NCBI GenBank assembly: GCA_024220505.1
Contig: JAKZZE010000018.1
Location: forward strand, 620,001 to 684,000
Source of the DNA: Rhizopus arrhizus
Lineage: Eukaryota; Mucoromycota; Mucoromycetes; Mucorales; Rhizopodaceae
Length of the DNA stretch: 64,000 nucleotides
Direction: 5' to 3'
Shown: positions 22,128 through 32,103 of the stretch, piece by piece
Numbering within the stretch: position 1 is the stretch's first letter
Layout of the letters: every line of letters begins with the position of its first letter
The notes under the pieces: model-generated
Seen by the model: the letters and a program-made list of their open reading frames with translations, nothing else
Databases searched by the model: none
What the model was told of the DNA's origin: nothing
Program-made: the position numbers and the translations under genes

Positions 22128-24016
22128 CATAATACAAAAATTATCGTAGTATTAAAAAAAAAAACTAAAGTCCATACATTGTCGTGGTAACAAGAAAACA
22201 AAGCTTGTTAATGTTTATGACTTCTGTATCAGGATAGAAAAAAGTTTACGCTGATACATGTGCGTAAAACTTGGGTTAATTTGGGACTATGTGATTCTGT
22301 TGGTAATAAAATTGCAAAAACAAAGCTGGACACAACATAATTTAAAATTGAAGAACAATAAAAATGTGAGGCTCATTGTTATTCTAATAATGGACCGTAC
22401 AAGTTTAACTTGAACAATCATAATACAAATTTTTATACTGTCGTCGTACTTAGTTGTCTTTCTTATAAACATATTTTTGTTGACTAAATATATCCGTTGA
22501 TTCTGTAACTTGTAATTAAAAGTGCTTAATAAAGAAGCAACTAGCAAAAAGTGTTATCTTAATTTGCATTTTGACTTTTCATATGATTGACATGCGCTTC
22601 TAATTAAAAATAATCCTACAGTACGAGTGTTGGTTTTAAGTTTGAAGATTCCTATTGTATGATGATACACTAGAATATGAAAAAAAAAAAAAAAACGTCT
22701 TTGCTCATAAATCCACTGACATGACAGTTTTACACCGTCAAAATTTAACATCAATCCAAGGGAATTTGGTTGAAAAAAATATGATTTTCATAGCTTCTTG
22801 TTTGAAAGATTGCAGACATCATTGAATTATGGTTGTTTGATCGGTGTCAAACTGTGTTATCAAGAATTTTGTTATATAGAGGACAAAATGTCTGAAACAT
22901 ACTGGGATAGACTACTCTAGAAAAGTACAAGAAAACGTGTTTTCAATAGCCACTAGACGTTTTGTGTTGCAGATTACAAAAAAAAGTTCAAAGCGAGTTG
23001 ACACAATGTTGCACATCTGGATTACAATATAAACCAAGGATACTCGTAATTTTACACACAAGACAAAACTTTCGCTGTATGCTAATCAATTAATTAGGCA
23101 GTCTTGAGCAGAAAAAGAGATAGAGCATGAGCTTAGTTTATAGCTGATTAATCACACTTTTCATGTTTGTGAATCATTTCGAGAATGTAAATTAATGAAC
23201 CGCAGCCAAACTGTATATGTGCTCCATATTAATACTAAAACTAGATTAAGAATACCACAAGCAATGCAATCTGTTATTACTTCAACTTTTGCTGGCATTC
23301 CCCCCCGCCTCACTCAATGGAATTTGATCATGCTAACGAGAAGGTATATTTCTTACTCTAGAGTCTTACATGGCGTAAGTTGATCATCGCTATCAAATTT
23401 ATAAATATAAGCATTTACGTGTAAATGTAATATTTCAAAGAATAACGACAAGCAAGATCTTATTTCACCATTTTATTTTGTTGATTGGTAAAAACTCGCA
23501 ACTTGTTTTTTCTAGTAACTACAGTGTAAAGGTGATTGCCAGTTTGGATTTGGTTCAAGAAATGATTCATGGTTATGATAATGAATGGGATATCAGTAGA
23601 ACAAATGAGAAAAAGTCTCCTTTAATTTTACTCGCTACCGGTGCACTGAAATAGCAACCTACTGTCAGGGCGTTTTTAAGAAGAAAAGTTCCATATGCAA
23701 GCACTTGCCATAAAAATTATACCAGAAATCTCCCTCGTACCAGAAAGACTAAGAGAAATGATACATCCTGAAGTAGCACTTATTCACTTGGAAAGGGTGT
23801 GAAAGAAAGATACTTTTTCGTAAACTTATCAAGGAATCAAGATTTTTCGAATGGTTCTAAGTTTTATGAAAATACCGCTACTGGGGAAGAGCTTGGTAAA
23901 TGCAAAGTACAATTTTCTGATAAAGAATCATGCTTAATCACATTCATTGATCTATATTTACTGTTCATTAGATGAATACGAGAGTTGAATTCTGGAAAAA
24001 AAAAAAAAATCAAAAA
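22128..24016. other. Mostly non-coding, one candidate exon
   Basis: No intact gene. An open stretch with an ATG at 23195 runs to a good GTAAGT donor at about 23371 and encodes a basic, hydrophobic piece (RLRIPQAMQSVITSTFAGIPPRL). A coding-like segment on the same strand at about 23520-23655 (DLVQEMIHGYDNEWDISR) could be a second exon after a TTTTTTCTAG acceptor, but phase 0 gives a stop at once. I could not build a gene. The rest has A/T homopolymers only. Confidence 0.3.
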
Positions 24017-24553
24017 ATGAACCAGGAAGTTCGTGGCGACGACGTTGGAATATTAGATTCAGCGAAAAATACTGAACCACACTCTTACAACCCGTATTAT
24101 ACAGACAAAGATGAGTCATACATTCTTCCAGAAAATCTCTTTGATATCAGACGTCTGTCCGACTCTAGTTCGGATAGAAATTTGGAGGAGCATGACCAGT
24201 ACGGAGGTGCTTTAACGGAAGAAATGCTGAGATGTACATGTGAAGACCTGAATCAAATGAATGATCAGAAAAGAAGAACGAGTAGGGACGATAACTTGTC
24301 CAACCTGCTTATCGATCCCTCTCACTCTGATGGTATGTATTTGAAAACCTTTTGTGTAAGACAAAAAGCAAAAATCATTAACGTGTGTATTTATTACATA
24401 ATAGGTATTGAAAGCAGTATGCCCGACAAAACAATTAAGCAATCAATACGGCATGTGATAACCACCCCTGTAACAAGCAAAATGATAGACCCTTCAGATC
24501 ATACTGCTCCAGGAGTAATGTCATGCGCTTCAAGTGACTATCATAATAAGTAA
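24017..24553 (+). CDS. Hypothetical acidic/polar protein
   Basis: Two exons, 24017-24332 and 24405-24553, joined by a GTATGT...ATAG intron of 72 bp, give 154 aa. The second ATG of the open frame was taken because the first is followed by a poly-Lys run made by an A-tract. The protein is low in hydrophobic residues, rich in Ser, Asp and Glu, and probably disordered. No domain is recognised. It ends at 24553 just before another coding-like stretch on the same strand, so it may be the 5' part of one gene with the AT-hook gene that follows; I found no in-frame splice between them. Confidence 0.4.
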   Translation: MNQEVRGDDVGILDSAKNTEPHSYNPYYTDKDESYILPENLFDIRRLSDSSSDRNLEEHDQYGGALTEEMLRCTCEDLNQMNDQKRRTSRDDNLSNLLIDPSHSDGMYLKTFCVRQKAKIINVCIYYIIGIESSMPDKTIKQSIRHVITTPVTSKMIDPSDHTAPGVMSCASSDYHNK

Positions 24554-24710
24554 TAGACTCGAGTAGGCTGTAACTACAACAGCAAGATCTATCGCCTACA
24601 CTGTGCTTTCTGTTTAATACTAGAGTTTCTTCAAGAAGTTATAAGGCGTAATAAAAATAGAGTATCCTTAGAGTTCCTAATGCTTCAATACGACTATTGA
24701 TAATGATCCC

Positions 24711-25335
24711 ATGGAAGGTAATAGCAAAAGCGCTATGATACATTCTCTGCACAGTAGAATTCAATCAATTATATCTGATGTTTCGATTGCTGATTCTGAG
24801 AGCGGATTTAGAAATTTATTCAACTCTCCCTCTAATGAAGATATTGACGGTAAGTAATCATCCATAATATGGCATAGCTTTTTTTTTTGTCTTGTCACTT
24901 TAACATGCTTTTTTGTAATTTAAGTAGTCAATATGTATTCAGATAATATGTCTGAAGCAAAAAGTGATAGGTTGGTCATTCCTCTGAAGCGTAAAAAGAA
25001 AATCTTAAAAGTATTTTATTTCTTTACGAATTTAAATGTGAGAAAAAAACCGTTACTGATATCTCTCAACTTGTTAGGGGAAAGAAAAGCAAACAGCAGT
25101 GGAAACATCACACGTTGAGCAAGTTATTAGCAACAGCAGCGACAGTAACAGCGTTGATATAGATCATGTAAGGGAGGCAAGGGGAAGACCAAAACTGAGT
25201 GAAGAAGAAAAAAAGAAGAAGGCGGGTGACAGTGTAAGGTACAAGAAATCTCGAGGACGACCTCGTAAATTAAGAGAGCTTACTCAAGCGAAGAAAAGTG
25301 CTATGTATAGCTTTGTGGCTATTCTTCTATCTTGA
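24711..25335 (+). CDS. Small AT-hook protein (possibly 3' part of a longer gene)
   Basis: Three exons, 24711-24849, 24925-25010 and 25078-25335, with GT-AG introns and matching phases, give 160 aa from the first ATG. The C-terminal half holds two AT-hook cores, ARGRPKL and SRGRPRKL, in a Lys/Arg-rich context that would bind the minor groove of AT-rich DNA. The N-terminal half is Ser/Asn-rich and disordered. Known AT-hook proteins are nuclear chromatin proteins; a role beyond that is not visible. It lies between two inverted transposase copies, so it could be cargo or simply a host gene. In-frame stops upstream of 24711 stop me from joining it to the gene at 24017. Confidence 0.5.
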
Positions 25336-26501
25336 GAAGGCCAAGCGATGTAAGCTGTTTGTGCGTCGTTTTTCTCGTGTAAGTGAAAAAGAAGGGACGT
25401 TGTTACAAGTGCTCAGTAAGGTTTTCAGTCACAGCGTTATCTAATGTACTTGTGTTCAAACAGCATCAACTTGAATATTTCACTAATTAAAAGTCCAAAA
25501 CTAATCCGACATGTTAATACGACTAACAACTTAAGAAAAAAACTTTATAATAAATTTCTTTCATGTCTCAAAGTTTTGATTTTGTGCTAGTGTCATAAGG
25601 GAAAAATGGTACAAACAGATACATACGGTATAACATTTCAAAATGAAAATCTTGCTTGCCTTGATAAACAACAGGTGGTATAAGTAAAAAGGACATTCTT
25701 TAACCCTTTAACGGTAAACTGACAAATAAAGAGTAATTAGATTATTTTATCACAGTAAATGTAAGAAGATTATCAGGTTTTTTAATAACATATTCATTTT
25801 TAGATATCGTTGCTATTGTTTATCTTTTTTTATTAGATTACTCCAAATAAAAATTAATTCCAAATGAAATAATTTTTTAAATGTAAATCAGGTTCAATAA
25901 GGTATTCTAGCTTGTATATTTTTTTCTGTTTTTGATGGCCAATCCATTATGTATATAGAAATTAATCATATATATTTGTTAAATCAATTGTAATGGTGTT
26001 GATGCAATCCTATTATTTATAGCAATATGTGATGAGACCTAAAAGTAAAAAAGTGCAAAAAAATATTCGAAAAATAGACGCCTTTATATCTATATTCTGA
26101 TAGATCGAACATCAATAGTGGTGGGTGAAAGTTTAGAATAATTACTACTTGAATCAATTTTCATTCACAATGGATATCGAATTATTAGTAAGAATTGATT
26201 AGCTAACCCTTATTTTTTCATCTATTTTTTAGCTGTGATTATTTTATTTGGAAGCATTGTACAGTAAATTTGACATATTATTTATATACTGATATAAAAG
26301 TCGACTTTAAGGCTTAAAAATGAAGTGAAAAAATATATATCTAAAATTTGAATAAAAACATCTAATTTTTCGAGAATCATTGCAAACATAATAAGTGATT
26401 GTTATGTAAAAACCTAAAAAAGCGGGGGGGTTTTTTTTTTTTGCTCGTTTTGAAAAATAAATAACAATATGTAAAAAAAAAACAGTATGTAAAAATATAA
26501 T
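25336..26501. other. Intergenic, no feature seen
   Basis: Very AT-rich sequence with many short A and T runs. No frame longer than about 60 codons, no RNA gene and no clear repeat. A G-run followed by a T-run (GGGGGGG then T15) at 26424-26441 is the only odd spot. Confidence 0.5.
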
Positions 26502-27734
26502 TCATTCATCCTCATCTTGGTACTCTTCTTGGTACTCTTGTTCTTCGTTTTGAATTTCACATTCGATTCTTCTTCGGTGAGATCGAGTGGGCGTCAAATA
26601 AATGTTGGGTGAGGTATCGACATTCGTAGTGGTGATGGTAGAGGAGTCAAGTATAGAGGAAAAAAAGTTTTCTTTTTCGCGTTTACAAATAGCTTCAAGA
26701 ACAATATCCTTGATATGAACATGATAATTACGCCATGAATAAAGGTGGTCAAGAGTATCAATAAAAGAAGGTAGTTCATCAATATATGTGGGCATAGCGA
26801 GTGTATATAGTGTGCTAGCAACAAAGACATCGTCAAGTGGCTTGACAGCAAACATGTATCCCATGGCACCCGTCCAATCCATACCAATTGTCATTACCTT
26901 TTTCTTGTCAGCTTCAGAGATAGGGAGGACCAAGAAGTATCTCAATATTGCCTTGTTAATTCTTATATTCTTTGCCTGTTGTTGCAGACATTTAGCAGCA
27001 GGAGACTTCTTCCTTTTCCACTCGCTCGTGGACAACTCCACACCCTTCGTCGCAAGAATCAAGTCGATTCTTCTACCAAAGCCATTGTTTAAAGGAATAT
27101 TTGCATTATATATTTTTTCTAGATTTGTGGCCACGGTCTTGGAAGCTTTAGATACTCTTTCTCCATCCAGAATGTCTAACATTGTGTTATCGAGAATTTC
27201 ATCTAGTATCTTTGCAAATTTGCGATAGCATGTCAGTTCACTTGCATCGTCGTCAAAACAAATGCTACGGTCAGTGAGGCAATGCTTGGTGATTAGGTCA
27301 AGTATATCCAAGATTTGTAAGCATTGCGTCTGGTCAAACTTCAACATTGACAATTTTTCTTCGGAAATGGCAATTCTTATCTCCTTCTTGTCGATTTTGT
27401 CATTCACAGTGCCTCTTGTCATTATTTCTTGGTATAATTGCCTAGCGGTGGTTGACATTCCTTCATTTATATTTATGTCTACATCATTTAACCTCTCCCA
27501 AAACTGATTGCTCAGGTATTGACGGAATACAGATATAACACCATCGTTGACTGTGTCAATAATACGGGACAACGAAAGCTTCAAGGCATTGACTTGGATG
27601 ATGTTACTTGGATCGATTGCCATCGCCAGCTTCACTGACATTACATCTAGCTGTTCACCAAGTACTGCTGGGTTAAATGCTTTAATAAGACTTTCTAGGG
27701 CAAAAGCATCCGTTATGTAGAATGTTTTAGACAA
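26502..27734 (-). CDS. Mucorales-type protein with E-x-K n nuclease-like motif
   Basis: A 410-codon exon on the minus strand. It has no ATG at its 5' edge; instead a TATAG acceptor directly precedes it, so an upstream exon is likely. A candidate first exon starting at 27812 encodes MDSLQQFFDP but its donor gives the wrong phase. The C-terminal half contains FGRRIDLILATKGVELSTSEWKRKK, where D then E-x-K on neighbouring strands resembles a PD-(D/E)XK nuclease core. The C terminus is an acidic Glu/Gln repeat. The family is, to my knowledge, abundant and uncharacterised in Mucorales. The frame is long and undamaged, which argues for selection, although it sits inside a transposon-rich island between inverted repeats. 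No membrane segment. Confidence 0.65.
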   Translation of the reverse strand: MSKTFYITDAFALESLIKAFNPAVLGEQLDVMSVKLAMAIDPSNIIQVNALKLSLSRIIDTVNDGVISVFRQYLSNQFWERLNDVDININEGMSTTARQLYQEIMTRGTVNDKIDKKEIRIAISEEKLSMLKFDQTQCLQILDILDLITKHCLTDRSICFDDDASELTCYRKFAKILDEILDNTMLDILDGERVSKASKTVATNLEKIYNANIPLNNGFGRRIDLILATKGVELSTSEWKRKKSPAAKCLQQQAKNIRINKAILRYFLVLPISEADKKKVMTIGMDWTGAMGYMFAVKPLDDVFVASTLYTLAMPTYIDELPSFIDTLDHLYSWRNYHVHIKDIVLEAICKREKENFFSSILDSSTITTTNVDTSPNIYLTPTRSHRRRIECEIQNEEQEYQEEYQDEDE

Positions 27735-28014
27735 CTATAAAATTGTTGAAAAAAAAAAAAGCCAATAAATCAACACCTACAGTGGGTCAAAAAACTGCTG
27801 CAAGGAATCCATTTTTCTTGGTTTCTGTAGTACATATCCTATCACAGTGCTGCAAACTGTCTCTGTTCTTACGTAGTAGACGCTCTATGTGTCTTAAGAA
27901 AACCAAAAAAATTTAAGTTCCATTGGATAAGTATTGAAGCAAATATGAAGCGCGCAATTTGAAAATTTGAAAAAGCGAAAATTTCAACGGAATGAACTTA
28001 TTCATTAATATTTA

Positions 28015-28625
28015 GTTGATCCACCTTTTCTATTGAGTTTTTTCTGGCATGTTATCCGTATGCCTTTGGCAAAGTTCTCCACCGAAGACATTCCATATTT
28101 TTTCCACCCGTTCCCAAAGCTTATCCGTATTCTTTACTCTACGTTCGTAATAGCTAAGCTTCACCTTCAGTTGATGTCATACGTGCTCAATTGAATTGAA
28201 GTCCGGGCTCTGAGCCGACCAATCGTTAATATAATTCTCTTGGTGACTATCTAACCAAGCTACCGTAGATTTTGTCTTGTAGGACCAGTCGAAATTATAG
28301 TACTTCATAGTATCACGAGGCGTGGTGTTCAAATTATGCTGGCAAACATCCGAGTTCATGCTTCCATCGTAAATTTGGCAAGCATATCCTGGTCTTTTAG
28401 AGGTTATACAGCCTCACATCATCAACTTGCTAGCTCTATGCTTGACTATAAATTTCAGGTCACGATGTTGAAGAAGATCACTTGGCCTTTTCCAATAGTA
28501 AGTACTACCATCAGAGCCTCATATGTTGATCTTAGTTTCATTAGAGAACACTGTTTGTTGTCAGCCATCCACTGTCTAATCCTGATGATCGTTGACGCAT
28601 TCTAACTGATGCTACATATGTGATC
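28015..28625 (-). pseudogene. Tc1-like transposase relic
   Basis: On the minus strand, different frames give in order ETKI-like first catalytic block, GSDG...YYWKRP, WGCITSKRPGYACQI, MNSDVCQHNL, then STVAWLDSHQENYINDWSAQSPDFNSIEHV and LWERVEKIWN. These match the DDE_3 core of Tc1 transposases, including the PAQSPDLNPIE block. The expected D of the second block (normally DND or DNA) is not preserved, the Trp after IEHV is TGA, and several frameshifts occur. It differs clearly from the pair at 21-22 and 30-31 kb, so it is another Tc1 lineage. Inactive. Confidence 0.8.
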
Positions 28626-29155
28626 TTGTCAGATAAACTCACGGCTTTAGAACCATAGATATACACTAATCTTCGAAATTCGGAAGGAGATAACGATGGA
28701 ACAGGAGTTGAAAGAGGATTTTTAAAGAGGCTGTCCAAGGCATCAAAATCATCATGCGATACAGGGATCTGTAGTTCACTGCCTTCTTCAATCTCTGATT
28801 TATTTGAACCACTTGAATCAGAATTCTCGTTTGACGCTAATGAATTAAGAACGAGGCTTGCATTTCCTGAGTTCGATACAGCACATTGAGTGTATTTGTT
28901 TTTAATTTTAACTTGAACAACTTCTTTGGGTTTGGAAGCTTTCATCTAAATGAGGGAATGATGTTGTTAGTGAATGTGTAAATATATATTTTATTAATTT
29001 CAATGCATTTACTTTTGGTAAAATTGAATTTAGTACTCGCTTAACATTACTAGCAGTTTCTTCACTCTTTCTGATGTCTTCAAGCATGTTGTAGAACTGT
29101 TCAGGGGACTTTCCAAACTTTTTCGCACAAAAGCTTTCAAGTTGTGTGTGTTAAG
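28600..29155 (-). pseudogene. Truncated two-exon gene fragment fused to a Tc1 relic
   Basis: Minus-strand sequence contains a coding-like exon near 29015-29150 (SPEQFYNMLEDIRKSEET), a GTAAAT...TTTAG intron of 68 bp, and a second exon from 28945 down to about 28615 that is Ser/Asp/Glu-rich (SNENSDSSGSNKSEIEEGSEL) and ends with a more structured SPSEFRRLVYIYGSKAVSL. The frame then runs into Tc1 transposase sequence. I do not recognise the protein. It looks like a host or transposon gene cut by the Tc1 insertion, or part of an HTH-containing transposase N terminus. Confidence 0.4.
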
Positions 29156-29375
29156 CGTAAGCATGTACATTCCATCTGCTTAATGGTATAGATTTAAAAT
29201 AAGAGGAGCACTTGATAGTAGAACTTTTTGGTACTTGATAGTTCAGAGCATTTTTATTCATGTTGAAATTACAGAAAAGATTTTTTTTTTGTGTAAAAGG
29301 TTTTTATGCAGGTGTCAGTAGTGTCCGTTCACCATTTAAATTGAAATGTGATAAATTACAAAAAAGATATATTAT

Positions 29376-29588
29376 TTATGTGCTGTTGTGTGAGTTCAAA
29401 CGACTTCTGTTTTCTAAGTCGATTTTCCTCAGAAGGCATGTTGCCCTGGCTGCAACTTCATCAGGCCAGAAAATAGTATCATTTAATATAAATTTCCAGT
29501 AAATTCGCCTTAACGACGATACAGCACAGGCAACAAAGGTCTGTCCATCAAAAGAGAATTGTGGAAGCATGCTCAGTTCAGAGACCAC
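29376..29588 (-). mobile_element. LINE ORF2 tail fragment
   Basis: A 70-codon minus-strand frame with LRRIYWKFILNDTIFWPDEV...LRKIDLE. It matches the terminal block seen at the end of the LINE fragment at 6.6-7.2 kb (IRRAHWRFTIDGFPF...LDLE). Only this tail is preserved. Flanking sequence up to 30186 has no further gene. Confidence 0.5.
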
Positions 29589-30186
29589 TGAGAGTGAGAT
29601 GTGCTTGTAATCAAGAGAGGCGGGTTGTTACAGAAAAGCTTATTTAAACACAAACACTAACAATGCAGACCGTGTAGTGATTGAAGACAACAGAGGCTCA
29701 GCTAACGAATCAAAGAATACCGTAGTTACTGGAATGTCTCAAGCGGGATCAAGAAAATAGAAGATACTAGAAGGTGCTGCGTACTCGGTTTCCAGAAAAT
29801 ATATAGACATTAACTGTACATATTCAAAGATTAGACAATTTATGTATAAGAAATAAATATTATTAGTCTTTATAAAACCTAAGCATTTAAGTACAGAATT
29901 ATACTTATTACAGACTGCTACCGTACTCTATGGCTTTCTTTTGTGACGAATACGAAATAAACCATCACGACTCTGCTGAAATAAGAATGAGATGCCAGAA
30001 ATTAAAGTAGTCTTTTGATTGGTAGGAGTCCCAAATTATGAAGAATAAAGATAATATTTATTAAATAAAGAGTTATGGATATTTATACTTATTATATCGA
30101 TTAGGAATATATATATGGTAAAGGATCAAAGATGTATGTGATGTCTAAAGACCGGAGACTAACGTGGTAGTATCTAAAAAGAAATT
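29589..30186. other. Non-coding stretch
   Basis: No coding frame, RNA gene or repeat recognised between the LINE tail and the inverted transposase copy. Confidence 0.5.
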
Positions 30187-30955
30187 AGAATTGTTGACGA
30201 ATGAATAGCTCGTATAATGGCGTGCGAGGATGATCTGGTTTTGGATATCTTTACCACTGCACGAGTCCCGCTTGCAGATCTAGCCCAATTAAACCTCATG
30301 TTGACATTAAAATCTGCTTCGTCTATGAAAAATACAGTTTTTGGTGAAGTCCAAATTACTGCTTTTCCATTCCATAAATCAGTCGAATCTATCTTTGCAA
30401 GCTTTTAGGGGAACTTCTGTCAGCAGATTCAAAGGTTGGCTTCTTTATGTTTAAGCACAACTTGTCTTTTAAATAATTAAGATGAGACTTAGAGATGCTA
30501 AAATCTTCAAAGTTCTTGGTCAAACTATCCACAATATTGTCTGCAAATATCTGTGGATCTTTATCAATCAGTTTTACGGATATGTTGATCATGTTCTTCT
30601 GTTAATGTTTTTTTTTCACGGCCATTATTCAAAACTGACTTTTTGTATGAATACTTCTCACTATCCTTATACTCTCTCCACCATCGTTGTGCAAAACGTT
30701 CATTTATTCCAAGTTCTCTACCGGCTTTGGCTGTAATCCCCCTTTGTTTTCCACTTTCAATCATGATGTTGATACATTTCTCCCTTAAACTGTCATCGTA
30801 ATTATTATATTGTACCTTAGGTTCTGCAGCCACAGATCTTAAAGAGACCCTTTTATCTTTTGTTGAATCAGATGACTTTGATTTTAAGTAGGTATCTTGA
30901 CTAATTGTTGCTTCCAATGCTATATTGGAATCGGTGATATCTGCTAATACAGATT
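30187..30955 (-). mobile_element. Tc1/mariner-like element, copy 2, N-terminal half
   Basis: The minus strand from 30861 down to 30187 is nearly identical to copy 1 (21355-22027), in reverse orientation. Here the N-terminal codons are in the expected place: ITDSNIALEATISQDTYLKSKSSDSTKDKRVSLRS runs straight into AAEPKVQYNNYDDSLREKC and the HTH. The same frameshifts occur after RKTD and after SPKSLQR, so both copies descend from one already damaged parent. Homology to copy 1 stops at 30187 and 22027. At the other end the element is cut at about 30955 and joins a Fanzor-like fragment. Confidence 0.75.
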
Positions 30956-31412
30956 AAAAAGATATCAATCATACAAAAGGTCTTGTCTCTGGATCAACCG
31001 AAATGTTACAAAAGGAATTAAAACCGAGATCTAAGTTTTAAATAGGTTGTAGTAGACATGAATTTAGGACATCAAAGCTATTTATAGTAAGTATTAAACA
31101 TGCTTTTACTATTATAATCTCTTTATTCTACTAGTCTATTTAGGTCTGTAATTCTTGTAAGAACAAAAGCTTACGTCCAACGAAACTCTCAGACGGAAAC
31201 TATACCAATAGTATATTCGATTGTAAAACCTGTCATATACTTTGGAATAGAGATTCAAGTGCGAGTAAAGTTATCCATGACACACCACTTTCCGTCTGGG
31301 ACAGTAAAGGGAAGATTATCCATCTTCCAACGAGAAATCGCTGTAGCAAATATAGTTTCATCTTCACAGGTGGTTTAGATGTTTACATATTATTTAATAT
31401 TAAATTTCCATG
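30956..31412 (+). pseudogene. Fanzor (eukaryotic TnpB-like) C-terminal fragment
   Basis: The plus strand encodes, with frame breaks and one intron-like gap, KGLVSGSTE, then HEFRTSKL, then VCNSCKNK...FDCKTCHILWNRDSSASKVI. The E-F-x-T-S-K block, two C-x2-C pairs and the W-N-R-D-x-x-A-x-x-x-I block are the zinc ribbon and third RuvC Asp of TnpB/Fanzor nucleases. This segment is over 90 per cent identical by eye to 56653-57095 on the opposite strand, including about 40 bases beyond the last codon (to the TTTAATATTAAATT motif). It starts where the mariner fragment stops. No full RuvC domain is present here, so it is inactive. Confidence 0.7.
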
Positions 31413-32103
31413 CGTCTTGCAGTTAATACTCGTTATTCTTCTTTTTGTCGAAAAATGACTCTTTCCTTGTCGGAAATCATTTTTACTTTGTTCTTAAAGT
31501 AAAAACACTGTAGCAAACGAACCATCACAATCTAGTCAATCTCGTATATCCGTTGTCCAAATTAACGAGGATCATGATCAACTTGCTCTGTCTCTCTTTT
31601 AATTTCAGTGACCATCTTCTCACACATTTATGCACATAGTCTACATCTTTTTACCTATTCCGGAAATTTATTTTATAATTGGACCTCTACTATTTTAGTA
31701 TGACCATGAATATTTCAAAGAGCATAAAGATTGACTTGTGTTTTTCTCTTTTAATAACTCATATAAAGTCTTTTAGACTTGTCGTGAGATAGAGACCAAA
31801 GAGGAAGCTCGTTGAACGGAAGTTGAAATACTTTTTTTTAAAAAACGAATTACAGACAGTATGCATTACTGCTGTAATTATAAGCCCGTGGTGAGTCAGA
31901 GTGAGAGAAGGATGGTATGACAGCTTTAATGTTAGTCATAAATTGGTCTCGAGATACATCTTGTCGTTTTTCGGTTTTTTAAAAAAAAAGAATAGATACA
32001 AGTTGTTTTTGATTGGATAAAACCACTATTTTTTTGACTTAAGAGGAAATTAAAATTCATGGCTTCCTTCTCCTTCTTTTTTCCTTTTTTTTTTTTTATA
32101 AAA
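31413..32103. other. Intergenic before the transporter gene
   Basis: No gene. The last stretch before the ATG is pyrimidine-rich (32060-32098), typical of gene starts in this window. Confidence 0.5.

Noticed and set aside
26788..27228. Plus-strand frame of 146 codons
   Set aside because: Antisense to the 410-codon minus-strand protein.
30217..30408. Plus-strand frame similar to one at 21806-21997 (minus)
   Set aside because: Both are antisense to the transposase copies; their similarity only mirrors that of the repeats.
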